Below, one piece after another: positions 1-9,517 of a DNA stretch of 64,000 nt (positions are counted from its first letter, which is position 1; each line of letters starts with the position of its first letter). The DNA is from JAEUIE01 sp047602475. Its GTDB lineage: Bacteria; Planctomycetota; Planctomycetia; Gemmatales; HRBIN36. A program made the translations under genes and the position numbers. The stretch is from positions 248,001-312,000 of the forward strand of contig JASGHE010000002.1 of the NCBI GenBank assembly GCA_047602475.1. The letters run 5' to 3'. Below the pieces are notes generated by a model. It was not told the DNA's origin. It ran no database searches and saw only the letters and a list, made by a program, of their open reading frames with translations.

Positions 1-1
1 G

Positions 2-283
2 ATTGACACCACCAGGAAAACGCCCTTACAGCGTCACAGGTTACAGAAACTGGAAGGCTGGGTTGAGCGAATTGACCAGTCCAACCGCCGGCTGCACGTC
101 CGCACGGGCAGCAAGGACAAGTTCGGTGTCTGCATCTTGATCCCCGATCAATGCGACATCCGTCATCTACAGCATCATCTGCAACTCAGCACTCTGATGC
201 CGTGCGATCAACTCAGCATCGCTTATCAGGAAGATGAGTTTGGCGCGCGAATCGCCCAAAGCATCGAGCTGATTCCTGCCTGA
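2..283 (+). CDS. C-terminal part of an unrecognised protein (5' end outside the window)
   Basis: An open frame runs from the left edge to a TGA at 281-283, giving the last 93 residues. The fragment is Arg/His/Gln rich with a few charged patches (for example RTGSKDKFGV) and ends IAQSIELIPA. I recognise no domain or catalytic motif. It stops about 70 bp before the convergent phoH stop codon. Function unknown; that it is coding is inferred from the uninterrupted frame and ordinary codon use. Confidence 0.5.
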   Translation: MDTTRKTPLQRHRLQKLEGWVERIDQSNRRLHVRTGSKDKFGVCILIPDQCDIRHLQHHLQLSTLMPCDQLSIAYQEDEFGARIAQSIELIPA

Positions 284-354
284 TGCCATCGAAGCCCAGC
301 GAACGGCCCCATCTGCTGACCAGGGTATGGTTAGCAGGTGGGGCTGTTGCTGTT

Positions 355-1307
355 TTAGCCAATGGTGGCGCGACGCTGCCGGTCGCCCTCGTAGGCTTCG
401 ACGATCTTCTGCACCAGCGGATGCCTGACGATGTCAGCATTCTCAAGCGTGATGACGCCGATGCGATCGACGTTCTTGAGCCGATGGCCGGCATCGATCA
501 AGCCGCTGGGGATGTTGCGAGGCAAATCGATCTGCGTCACGTCTCCGGTGATCACCATCTTCGAGCCCGCTCCGAGACGGGTCAGGAACATCTTCATCTG
601 GGTGATCGTCGTGTTTTGTCCTTCGTCAAGAATGATGAACGCCTGACTGAGGGTTCTGCCACGCATGAAGGCGAGCGGTGATAGTTCGATGACATTCGTA
701 TCAAGGTAACGGCGGACGAGATCGATGGGAAGCAGATCTTCCAGAGCATCGAGCAACGGTCGCAGATAGGGGTTCACCTTGTCCTCGATATCACCAGGAA
801 GGAAGCCAAGCTTTTCTCCAGCTTCGACGGCGGGACGACAGAGCACGAGCTTCTTGATCTGTCCTGCCTTCAGAGCGGCGGCGGCGGTGGCGGTAGCCAG
901 GTAGGTTTTCCCTGTGCCGGCCGGGCCGATGCAGATGGTGATGTCCTTTTCCTTCATCATGCGGACATAGCGGGCCTGTCCATCTGTTCGGGGGCGTACC
1001 CCTTTACCGATGGTGTCCACCGCCAGGCGTTCGGGGCTGTCCTTGTCTCCGGTGCGCTGGAGCGTTTCCAGGGTCATTTGCACATCGCTCGGAGTGATAG
1101 GGCCTGTCTTGGCGATGGAGCGAAGCTGGGTTATGACCCGCTCTGCCAGGTGGATTTGCCCTTCGGGACCATCCAACAACAGGGTTGCGTCCCGTGGGAT
1201 GATTTTGATGCCTAGCGTTTCACGAATCGTACGCAGGTGCTGGTCGCGGGGCCCAGGACGTTGAGGACTTCGTTTTGATCATGGAGTGTGAGAGTCAGTT
1301 CAGCCAT
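355..1307 (-). CDS. phoH: PhoH-family ATPase, one apparent frameshift near the N-terminus
   Basis: PhoH-type P-loop ATPase, a cytoplasmic protein of the YbeZ group that usually acts with YbeY in rRNA/ribosome metabolism (family knowledge). The uninterrupted part (355-1179, 274 aa) carries Walker A GPAGTGKT at about residues 85-92 and Walker B FIILDEGQN at about 181-189, plus the family segments CRPAVEAGEKLGFLPGD and VITGDVTQIDLP. The usual first ~40 residues lie upstream but in another frame: ATG at 1307 gives MAELTLTLHDQNEVLNVLGP, and the frame then has to change at the G4 run 1248-1251 (C4 on the coding strand) to continue RDQHLRTIRETLGIKIIP. One missing C explains it and restores about 317 aa, the normal family length. 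I regard this as a probable consensus error. cdsA lies upstream on the same strand, across a 26-bp inverted repeat. Confidence 0.9.
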
Positions 1308-1331
1308 GAGTGGTACTTCTCGCCAGGTTCA

Positions 1332-1406
1332 ATGACAGCCCGACGCGCTAGCGAGGGGCGGCGTGCAATCGCAAGGTCCACCCTCGCTAGCGCGTCGGGC
1401 TGTCAT
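1332..1406. repeat. Perfect 26-bp inverted repeat between phoH and cdsA
   Basis: Arms 1332-1357 and 1381-1406 are perfect reverse complements (outer part TGACAGCCCGACGCGCTAG, ending in GCGAGGG) around a 23-nt loop. Each arm holds the small palindrome CGCTAGCG. It sits 4 bp downstream of the cdsA stop and 24 bp upstream of the phoH start, so it could be a transcript-end hairpin, but there is no T tract, and the long perfect arms resemble a dispersed palindromic repeat. Confidence 0.85.
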
Positions 1407-1410
1407 CATA

Positions 1411-2325
1411 TCATACGGCCCATTGCAGGATGCCATAGGTGACGGGCACACTGAACAGGATGGAATCGAAGACGTCGAGCAAACCGCCAAAGCCCGGCAG
1501 GGCGGCGCCGGCGTCCTTCTGATGAAGATCACGCTTGATGAGCGACTCCATCAGATCGCCAAGCATGCCGGCAATGCCAATGACCATTCCCATCAGAAAC
1601 GTCATCACCCAGCCAGGTATTCCCCACGTTGAATCATGGCGGAAAGGAAACTGGCCGGTGGGGTCGAGATCAAACCAGGTACCGACACCTTGAATCATCA
1701 GCACCGCGCTCAGACCGGCGATGAGAATCCCGCCTGCTGCCCCTTCCCAGGTCTTTTTGGGGCTAAGCAAAGGCGTCATCTTATGCTTGCCGAACAACTT
1801 GCCGGTGAAGAACGCTCCGATGTCGCAACACTTGGGAACGAAGATGGCCACCATGAGAGCGATGGTGCTTGGCCCGGTGCCTGTGGAACCCCCTGGATGA
1901 AACCATCGCAGCTGAATCAGGAACGAACCGAGGAAGCCGATGTAGGCCACGCTGAAGAACGTCAAAGCCAGACGCTTGGTGACCTGTCCGGGTTCATGGT
2001 AGTACCAGGCTTCGACAAGAAACGTGACAAGCAGACTGGTGAGCAACCCTCCAGTGATCCATGCCAGGGGAGCACCCGGCCAGCCCAGAGCGCTGGCCCA
2101 GTTGAAGATCACCAGTAATAGCATTGAACCGTAAAGCGGGAAGGATCGTGGCCGTGCTTCAGCGGGAAGCAGTTGCTGAAGTTCATAACCCAGGGCAAAG
2201 GTGACAGCGATGCCAAACGTGAATGAGATGGGGAACCACGGAGCGAACCAGCGATCAAAGCAGAGAACCGAAAAGCCCCAGATGGCCAGGAGCGTTCCGA
2301 CGATAAGACGTGCTCTCAACATCAT
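1411..2325 (-). CDS. cdsA: Phosphatidate cytidylyltransferase (CDP-diacylglycerol synthase)
   Basis: Integral membrane enzyme that makes CDP-diacylglycerol from phosphatidate and CTP, the branch point of bacterial phospholipid synthesis. The 304-aa product has about seven hydrophobic segments. Near the C-terminus it has the CDP-DAG synthase signature, read here as ESLIKRDLHQKDAG followed by LPGFGGLLDVFDS. The usual wording is LPGHGG-DR-DS, so His to Phe and Arg to Val changes occur in this conserved patch. The mid-protein block SPKKTWEGAAGG, typical of the family, is present. The start has two adjacent ATGs (2325 and 2322). Ten bases separate it from the upstream SDR gene, so the two are probably co-transcribed. 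Confidence 0.93.
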   Translation of the reverse strand: MMLRARLIVGTLLAIWGFSVLCFDRWFAPWFPISFTFGIAVTFALGYELQQLLPAEARPRSFPLYGSMLLLVIFNWASALGWPGAPLAWITGGLLTSLLVTFLVEAWYYHEPGQVTKRLALTFFSVAYIGFLGSFLIQLRWFHPGGSTGTGPSTIALMVAIFVPKCCDIGAFFTGKLFGKHKMTPLLSPKKTWEGAAGGILIAGLSAVLMIQGVGTWFDLDPTGQFPFRHDSTWGIPGWVMTFLMGMVIGIAGMLGDLMESLIKRDLHQKDAGAALPGFGGLLDVFDSILFSVPVTYGILQWAV

Positions 2326-2335
2326 CAGTCCAAAG

Positions 2336-3019
2336 TTATTGTGGAATCGTTCGTGATAACCCGCTGTCAGTAGTTCCTAGTGCCAGAATATAGTCTGCTG
2401 CCCCATAGCTCCAGTGTTTTGCATCAGGATAATGGCCGGCTGAATCCTGAAAGCAGGTGCGAAGCATGTCGGTATCAATGATGCCAGGGTTCAAAGGGAT
2501 GGCTGCCAGGCCTTCAGGGAGGTCATCCGCCAGGGCCTTGGTCAGTCCTTCGATGGCGTACTTCGAGGCGCAGTAGGGGGCGACTTCAGCCGAGGTGGAA
2601 CGGCCCCAACCGGAGCTCATATTGACGATGATCCCGCTGCCCCTTTTGATCATCGTCGGCACTACATGGCGGATCAGGTTGGCCACGCCTTTGATGTTCA
2701 CATCGATGAGGGGATCAAACTCGCCGGCAGGGATATCCCAAAGAGGGGCAAGCCGGTTCATCAGAGCAGCATTGTTGATGAGCAAATCGGGTGGGCCATG
2801 CTTTTCGATGAGGGGTGTCACCCAGGTCTGCACTTCAGCATCACTGCCTACATCGACAGTGCTGAAAGAATGTGGAGAGGGGTACTGCTGTCGCAAAGCC
2901 TGGACATGATCACGATTACGCCCGCAGCCCCAGATAACATGGCCTTTTTCGATAAACCGATCGACTAAGGCCCGGCCTAACCCACGAGTGACGCCGGTCA
3001 TGAGAATGGTGCGGTTCAT
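2336..3019 (-). CDS. Short-chain dehydrogenase/reductase (SDR)
   Basis: Classical SDR of about 227 aa. The NAD(P)-binding motif TGVTRGLG is at residues 8-15, NNAAL follows beta-4, and the catalytic Ser-Tyr-Lys set is seen in NMSSGWGRST and YCASK. I chose the ATG at 3019 (MNRTILMTG) because the motif then sits at the standard position; an in-frame ATG at 3052 would add 11 residues with no family support. The loop after NPGIIDTDM and the short C-terminus give a small protein, so the substrate cannot be named. It lies just upstream of cdsA on the same strand and faces away from the gene at 3113; a 29-bp inverted repeat sits between the divergent starts. Confidence 0.88.
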   Translation of the reverse strand: MNRTILMTGVTRGLGRALVDRFIEKGHVIWGCGRNRDHVQALRQQYPSPHSFSTVDVGSDAEVQTWVTPLIEKHGPPDLLINNAALMNRLAPLWDIPAGEFDPLIDVNIKGVANLIRHVVPTMIKRGSGIIVNMSSGWGRSTSAEVAPYCASKYAIEGLTKALADDLPEGLAAIPLNPGIIDTDMLRTCFQDSAGHYPDAKHWSYGAADYILALGTTDSGLSRTIPQ

Positions 3020-3055
3020 CGTTGATTCCAAACAGTAATGTTGTGCGTACATTGA

Positions 3056-3084
3056 GGTTATGGTGTAATTGAATTACCATAACC
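3056..3084. promoter_or_regulatory. Imperfect inverted repeat between divergent genes, possible operator
   Basis: GGTTATGGT(GT)AATT and AATTACCATAACC are reverse complements apart from a 2-nt bulge, around a single central G. The site lies 37 bp upstream of the SDR start (3019) and 28 bp upstream of the start at 3113, within the only space available for both promoters. A dyad of this size and place fits a regulator-binding site, but no regulator gene adjoins it and there is no T tract for a terminator. The role is inference. Confidence 0.4.
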
Positions 3085-3112
3085 GCTGTGGTGGCAAAGG
3101 ATAAGGTATTAC

Positions 3113-4096
3113 ATGTGCGCGATATTAGTTCTCTTATTTGGAGCCTCGCTTGGCCAGGACAACGAGGCTTCTCGCATTGTTTTCAAGCTAAATACAGGAA
3201 CTGTTGCGACACATAGAAAGGTTGCCTATCAAGGCGAGTTCAAATATGTAGTGTTGCTTGATCAATATGGACGTCCGTGCCCCACGGGAAGATTTGCCAA
3301 AATTGAGCGAGATAGGCTTAGTGGCCCGTTTGAAAAAAACCTTAATCTTATCACTATCTCCGTTCTTCCCCCAACACCTGGGTACTTCTTGTTCTGTTCA
3401 GGTAGGCTCGTCTACTTCACGCATATTTCTGGGGAAGGGGGAGCCCAAATCTTCGCGCCTGATCTTACCAGGAAGCCTATTAGCATTGACACTTTTCTAG
3501 AAAGTAACGAGGTGTTCTTGAGATATGTCAGAGATTATCGTGATGTCTTTGGACAACGCCCTGAGAACACTCCGCAGCAACGACAGGTCTTTTTGCTTCC
3601 TGGGTATCTTTCTGCGGTTGATGGGAAGAATGTCAAAACTAGTGCCTTCCGCACCATTGCTGACTACCCCAAACAACCTCCTGTCTTTGTAGAAGCAAAA
3701 CCTGACAACGCTCAGAAACACACATTCAATCCCGACTATTCCCAGCGCTTTGCCATTCGATTTCATCAACTCATTTACACCGTCACCATCGACAAGGATT
3801 CTGGCGAGTATCTTTTCGAGGACTTCGCCAAGAAGATCAATGCCGCTGAACAACCTCGACCCGCATTGCCGCCCTGGCTCTATCAGCCAAAATCCAAGGA
3901 TGAATCTGTCTATGAACTGAAGTACGGCAGACTGATCCCAGGTTTCCTGGCCCAGATTGGCGAAGAAGAATGGCTCTTCGTGCCCGACGTTGGCGGCACC
4001 ATCATTGATGCCAAAGAATATCTGAAAACCTACCAACCCTGGTCTCGGCGTATCTACAACCTGCCGGGGAAGTTCGTTCTCGCGACTGAGAAATAG
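3113..4096 (+). CDS. Secreted protein of unknown function
   Basis: A 327-aa product with a short hydrophobic N-terminus (MCAILVLLFGASLGQD) that looks like a signal peptide. The rest is mixed beta-rich sequence with many aromatic residues, and I recognise no domain. The first ~450 bp are clearly richer in A+T and use more A/T-ending codons than neighbouring genes, while the last third returns to the local composition. That may mean acquisition or weak codon constraint. It stands alone between the divergent SDR gene and the large gene at 4206, which starts 110 bp downstream. Confidence 0.7.
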   Translation: MCAILVLLFGASLGQDNEASRIVFKLNTGTVATHRKVAYQGEFKYVVLLDQYGRPCPTGRFAKIERDRLSGPFEKNLNLITISVLPPTPGYFLFCSGRLVYFTHISGEGGAQIFAPDLTRKPISIDTFLESNEVFLRYVRDYRDVFGQRPENTPQQRQVFLLPGYLSAVDGKNVKTSAFRTIADYPKQPPVFVEAKPDNAQKHTFNPDYSQRFAIRFHQLIYTVTIDKDSGEYLFEDFAKKINAAEQPRPALPPWLYQPKSKDESVYELKYGRLIPGFLAQIGEEEWLFVPDVGGTIIDAKEYLKTYQPWSRRIYNLPGKFVLATEK

Positions 4097-4205
4097 ACAG
4101 AGCAGCCCGACTTAACGATTGCAACCCCCCTCAGACTAGAGTAAACTACTTATACTGCCGGTAATCCTGCCTGACTGTTCGTGTTTGCACCAGGAACGAC
4201 TGTTT

Positions 4206-7200
4206 ATGACGATCCGATCTCTCTCCAGCGGATGGCTGTCTTTGCTTGTCTTGGCTTTCGTCATCGCCCCGGTCTGGGCCGATGATACCAAGCCGACTGA
4301 CAATAAGAACGCGCCCATCAGTTACGACAAGCAGATTCGTCCGATCTTCCAGGCCCACTGCCAGGGCTGTCATCAGCCCGCCAAGGCCAAGTCGGGTTAT
4401 GTGATGACCACCTTTGACAAGCTCATCGCCGGTGGTGAATCGGGTGCCAAGGCTATCATCCCGAAAGATACTGAGAACAGTCACCTGCTCGACCTGATCA
4501 CCCCGGAGAATGGCAAAGCCAAGATGCCTCCCGATGGTCGTGCTCCGCTGGCTGGTTCGGATATCGATTTGATCAAACGCTGGATCGCTGAGGGCGCAAA
4601 AACGACTCTCCTGCTGAAGCCAAGCCTTATGGCCCTGAGAACCCGCCGACTTATACCCGGCCTCCAGTCATCTCCGCCATCGATTATTCTCCCGATGGTA
4701 AATGGCTGGCCATTGCCGGTTTCCATGAAGTGCTGCTCTACACCGCTGATGCTGGCAAGCTCGAAGCCCGTCTCATCGGCCTTTCGGAACGTGTACAGTC
4801 GCTGCGGTTCTCGCCGAACAGTGAATACCTGGCCATCGCTGGCGGGCTCCCTGCCCGGCTCGGTGAAATCCAGATCTGGAAGCTCGCTGATAAGAAGCTG
4901 ACCCTCTCCGCTCCGTTTGGTTTTGATACGCTCTACGGCGTCAGTTGGTCCCCCGATAACACCAAGGTCGCCTTTGGCTGTGCCGACAACACGGTGCGGG
5001 CCATCGATATCAAGACCGGTCAGCAGGTCTTGCAACAGGGTTCGCACAGTGATTGGCCCCTCGATACGACGTTCAATCCCAAGGGCACACATGTCGTCTC
5101 GGTAAGCCGGGATATGTCCACCAAACTCACTGAGGTGGCGACCCAGCGGTTCATCGATAATGTGACGTCGATTACTCCAGGGGCTTTGCGGGGCGGCATC
5201 AACAGTGTCGTCAGCCACCCTTCCCGTGATGAAATCGTCGTCGGTGGTTCCGATGGCAAGCCGAAGGTCTACCGGATCTTCCGCAACGTCGAACGCAAGA
5301 TCGGCGATGACTCGAACCTGATCCGTGAATTACCTGCCCTTCCCGGACGTGTCAACTCGGTAGCGATCAGCAGGGATGGCAAGCGCATCGCCGCTGTCAG
5401 CAGCCTCGATACCGTCGGCACGCTGCAAATTTATGGCTACGACTTCGATCCCACGCTGCCCGAAGAGCTGAAGAAGATCATGGCCAAAGAAGTGACCGCC
5501 CGAAGCCCGGAAGAGAAGAAGAAGATCGAGCAGTATTATGTTGAAGCAGTCAAGCTGCTGGGCAAAGCTACCAGCGAGCACAATGCTCTGTTCTGTGTCG
5601 CCTTCGATGCCAAGGGCGATACTGTCGCAGCTGCCGGGGCTGATGGCCAACTGCGGTTGTATGAGGCAGCTACCGGCAAGTTCATCAAAGCGGTGTCAGT
5701 CGCACCCAAGATCGACAAGCCTGCCGCTTCTACCCTCGTCGCTGCTGAGCGACCTCAGGAACCTGTTGTCAAAGAGACGCTGCCCAAGGGGGCGACTCTC
5801 ATCACCCTCGAAACGACCATGAAGACGGTTCGGCTCACAGGCCCGTTTGATTACGCTCAATTGCTGGTCTTCGGCAAGATCAAGAACAGCGATGGCGGCC
5901 AGGATGTCGTTGATGTCACACGCCAACTGCAATTTCAACTCAGCGACAAGATCATCGCCGTCGATCCCAATGGCCTCGTTCGGCCCCTCGCCCAGGGCAA
6001 CTGCGTGTTGCACTACAAGCTGGGACAGTCACAAGGTTCGGTGCAGGTTGTCGTCGCCAACTACACCGCTGAACCTGCTGTCGATTACATCCACGATGTG
6101 ATGCCTGTGCTCTCTAAAGTCGGCTGCAATGCGGGCACCTGTCACGGCGCTCAGGCAGGCAAGGCGGGCTTCAAGCTCAGTCTGCGTGGGTATGACCCCA
6201 TCTTCGATGTGCGTGCCTTCACCGATGACCTCGCTTCCCGCCGTACCAACATCGCTTCAGCAGAGAACAGCCTGATGTTGCTCAAGTCCTCAGCCGCTGT
6301 GCCGCACGTCGGTGGTCAGCTCTATAAGCCCGGTCAGGCACACTACGAAATCCTCAAACGCTGGATTGCCGCCGGGGCCAATCTCAAACTCGATTCACCC
6401 CGGGTCACTTCCATCGATATCGAACCCAAGAACCCGATTATTCAGCGTGAGGGCAACAAGCAGCAGTTCCGAGTCGTCGCCACCTATGCCAATGGCGAGC
6501 AGCGGGACGTCACTCAAGAAACCATTCTCGAAAGCGGCAATACTGAAGTAGCCACTCACAATAAGGCTGGTCTGCTCACCGCTGTCCGTCGCGGCGAGGC
6601 GCCCATTCTGGCCCGCTTCGAAGGGGCCTACGCTGCCACCACTCTCACCGTGATGGGTGATCGCACCGGCTTCGCCTGGAAGCAGCCCCCCAGCTACAAC
6701 CGCATCGATGAACTCGTCGCCGCCAAGTGGCTGCGGATGAAGATTTTGCCCTCGGAGCTTTGTTCCGACATCGACTTCATCCGTCGGGCCTACCTTGATC
6801 TCACTGGGTTGCCTCCCACGCCCGAAGTCATCGAAGTGTTCCTTGCTGACAAGCGAGACAGCAAGACCAAGCGGGAAGCCTTCATCGATCAGATCATCGG
6901 CAGCCCCGACTTTGTTGATTACTGGACGAACAAGTGGGCTGATCTGCTCCAAGTGAACCGCAAGTTCCTCGCCCCTGAAGGAGCTGCTGCTTTCCGTCAA
7001 TGGATACGCAACGAAGTCCAGAACAACACTCCGTACGATCAGTTTGTTCGCAAGGTGCTTACCGCCAAGGGATCGAATAAGGATAATCCCCCTGCTGCCT
7101 ACTTCAAGATTCTTCGTGACTCGACCTCGATGATGGAGAACACCACGCACCTGTTCCTGGGGGTGCGGTTCAACTGCAACAAATGCCACGATCATCCCTT

Positions 7201-9346
7201 TGAACGCTGGACTCAGGATAACTACTACCAGACCTCGGCGTTCTTCGCCCAGGTGGGCCTGAAGGCTGATCCGGCCAGCAACAAGCGCACCATTGGCGGT
7301 ACCAATGTCGAAGGAGCCAAGCCCTTCTACGAAATCATCGAAGACATGCCGACGGGCGAGATAAAGCATGATCGCACCCAGCAGATCACGCCGCCGAAAT
7401 TCCCCTACAAAGCGACGCCGATCTCGATCCAAGCTCCGGTCAGCAAAGAGAAGCCAGCCCCCACCCGCCGCGAAGAGCTGGCAGGCTGGCTGACCGCCAA
7501 GGATAACCAGTACTTTGCCCGCAGCTATGTCAACCGCATCTGGGGTTATCTCTTCGGCGTCGGCCTCATCGAACCGCTTGATGATATTCGTGCAGGCAAC
7601 CCTCCCTCCAATGCCGAGCTGCTCGATTACCTCACCGCTGAGTTCATCAAGAGCAACTTCAATGTGCGTGAGCTGATGGCCATGATCGCCAAGTCCCGCA
7701 CTTATCAACTGGCGGTGACGACCAACCGCTGGAACGCTGACGACAAGCACAACTTCTCGCATGCTACCGCCAAGCGTCTGCCTGCTGAGGTGCTCTACGA
7801 TGCGGTCTACCGGGTGACCGGGGCCATCTCGAAGATTCCCGGCGTGCCCGCCGGTACCCGTGCTGCTGCCCTGCCTGATGTGGGCGTCGAACTACCCAGT
7901 GGCTTCCTTGCTACACTGGGCCGGCCTGTGCGTGAGAGCGCTTGTGAATGTGAACGCAGCTCCGGCCTGCAGCTTGGCCCTGTGATGGCGCTCGTCAACG
8001 GGCAGACCATCGCAGAGGCGGTCGGTGATCCGAACAATGCTCTGGTTAAACTGATCACCCAGGAGAAGGACGATGCCAAACTGGTCGAGAAGCTGTTCCT
8101 TCGCATACTCAATCGCCCGGCTACTGTCAAAGAACGTGAAGAAGCGATAGCGATGTTCCGCCAGATCAAGGTTGATCACGAAGCTCTGATGAAGGAACTC
8201 GACGAACGGGAAAAGTGGTGGACACCCGTGCTGGCGAAGAAAGAAGCGGATCGTGTTGCTGCGATTGCCAAAAACAAGGCAGACCTCGAAGCCCACGAAA
8301 AGGCTATTGCCCCGGCACGTGCCGAGATGGAGAAGCAGCGGCTGGCGAAGGTCAAGCAGCTTGAGAACGATCTCAAGGCTTACGAAACGACTCTCCTGGC
8401 TACCAAACAAGCCGAGTATGCCAAGAAGAAGAACGAACAGATTGACTGGTTCCGGTTCAACCCTGCCAGCTACTCAGCTACTGCCGAGACCAAGCTGGCC
8501 AAGCTCGATGATCTGTCCCTCTTTGCCAGCGGGCCGCTCAATCGTTCCGATTACACGGTGACTGCGACGACCGATGTGAAGGGCATCACCGCCATCCGGC
8601 TCGAAGTGCTCATGGATGACAAGTTGCCTACCACCGGGCCGGGCCGAGCACCGAATGGCAACTTTGTGCTGTCGCAGTTTGAGATCACCGCTGGCCCCAG
8701 GAACGACCCGAAGATGGCTAAGAAACTCAAAATCGCCTCCGCTCAGGTTGATTTCGCTCAAGAAGGCTTTGCCGCTGCCCAGTTGATCGATGGCAAGCCC
8801 AACAACGCCAAGGGTTGGGCTGTCGTCCCCAACACCGGGATTACTCACTGGGTCATCTTCCAGTTGAAGGAGCCAATCGGTTTCGATGCAGGCACAGTGT
8901 TCACTTTTAAACTGCTACATCGTCATTCGCTGGCTGATCACACCATCGGCCGCTTCCGTATCTCCGCCACGACGAGCGCAAAGAACCCGCTGCCTATCGG
9001 TCTGGCTGATGAGTTCCGCAGCATCCTCGAAGTACCCGCCGCCGAGCAGACCGAGAAGCAACGAGCGCTTCTGACCAAGATGTATCTGCTCGTCGATCCG
9101 GAATCGCAGAAGCGTCAGGCGGAACTGGCTGCTGCCCGCATGCCGCTGGCTATCGATCCGAAGGTAAAGGAACTCCAGACCACGCTGACTGAGCTTGCCA
9201 AACCGGTACCCCTGGATGGTAAACTGGCCCAACTGCGTCTGGATGCCGAACAGAGCAAACAACAGATGGCGAACCCGCGATTGACCGCTGCCCAGGACCT
9301 TGTCTGGGCGCTCATCAACAGCCCGGCGTTTCTGTTTAACCACTAA
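4206..9346 (+). CDS. Large exported fusion: PSCyt1 haem motif, WD40 propeller, second cytochrome-like module, Ig-like region, DUF1549 and DUF1553; one frameshift
   Basis: About 1,710 aa once the frame is repaired. A signal peptide ends near ALAFVIAPVWA-type sequence. PSCyt1 carries HCQGCH at residues 51-56 (a CxxCH haem motif). Residues ~150-490 hold WD40-type repeats (SPDGKWLAIAG, SPNSEYLAIAGG, SWSPDNTKVAFG). A second module has CNAGTCHG near residue 640, and an Ig/BIG2-like part follows with ATYANGEQRDVTQE. DUF1549 has CNKCHDHPFERW near residue 990, and DUF1553 has FARSYVNRIWGYLFG. A coiled, Lys/Glu-rich insert lies near 8200-8450. The frame breaks at the A5 run 4598-4602; one extra A joins the N-terminal part (IAEGAK) to DSPAEAKPYGPENPPTY. 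DUF1549/1553 proteins are planctomycete exported proteins, always paired with DUF1501, with proposed but unproven roles in polymer breakdown or electron transfer. The DUF1501 partner starts at 9518. Confidence 0.88.
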
Positions 9347-9401
9347 GAATCACAAAGGAGCCAGTAGTCAGAAGCCAGGAGCCAGAATTGAAGACAAGTT
9401 G

Positions 9402-9509
9402 TCAGTTTTTAGTTGTCAGTTGTCAGATGAACGCACCGTTTTCTGATAGCTGATGGCTGTAAGCTGAAGGCTAATATCTGGCAACTGATAACTGACAACT
9501 GAAAACTGG
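9402..9509. repeat. Imperfect inverted repeat of CAGTTGTCAGTT type
   Basis: Arms 9402-9426 and 9485-9509 match in 22 of 25 positions as reverse complements. Both are built from repeats of GTTGTCAGTT/AACTGACAAC, and the loop contains further related words (GATAGCTGATGGCTGTAAGCTGAAGGC). The element fills the space between the large DUF1549/1553 fusion and its DUF1501 partner, so a transcript covering both would carry this hairpin. It resembles low-complexity dispersed repeats of large bacterial genomes (recollection, not searched). Confidence 0.75.
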
Positions 9510-9517
9510 AGAGTCCC

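Noticed and set aside
1248..1251. phoH as a true pseudogene
   Set aside because: Everything after the break is intact and well conserved, and other genes show the same homopolymer problem; a sequence error is simpler. Not excluded without reads.
1010..1264. Small plus-strand open frame over the 5' part of phoH
   Set aside because: Opposite to the conserved PhoH reading; no start context and no motif.
6395..7762. Long antisense open frame (455 aa, minus strand) inside the DUF1549/1553 fusion
   Set aside because: It is the shadow of a GC-rich gene with strong family matches on the plus strand; no domain in the antisense product. The same applies to 9416-10564, 21461-22708 and 26177-27064.
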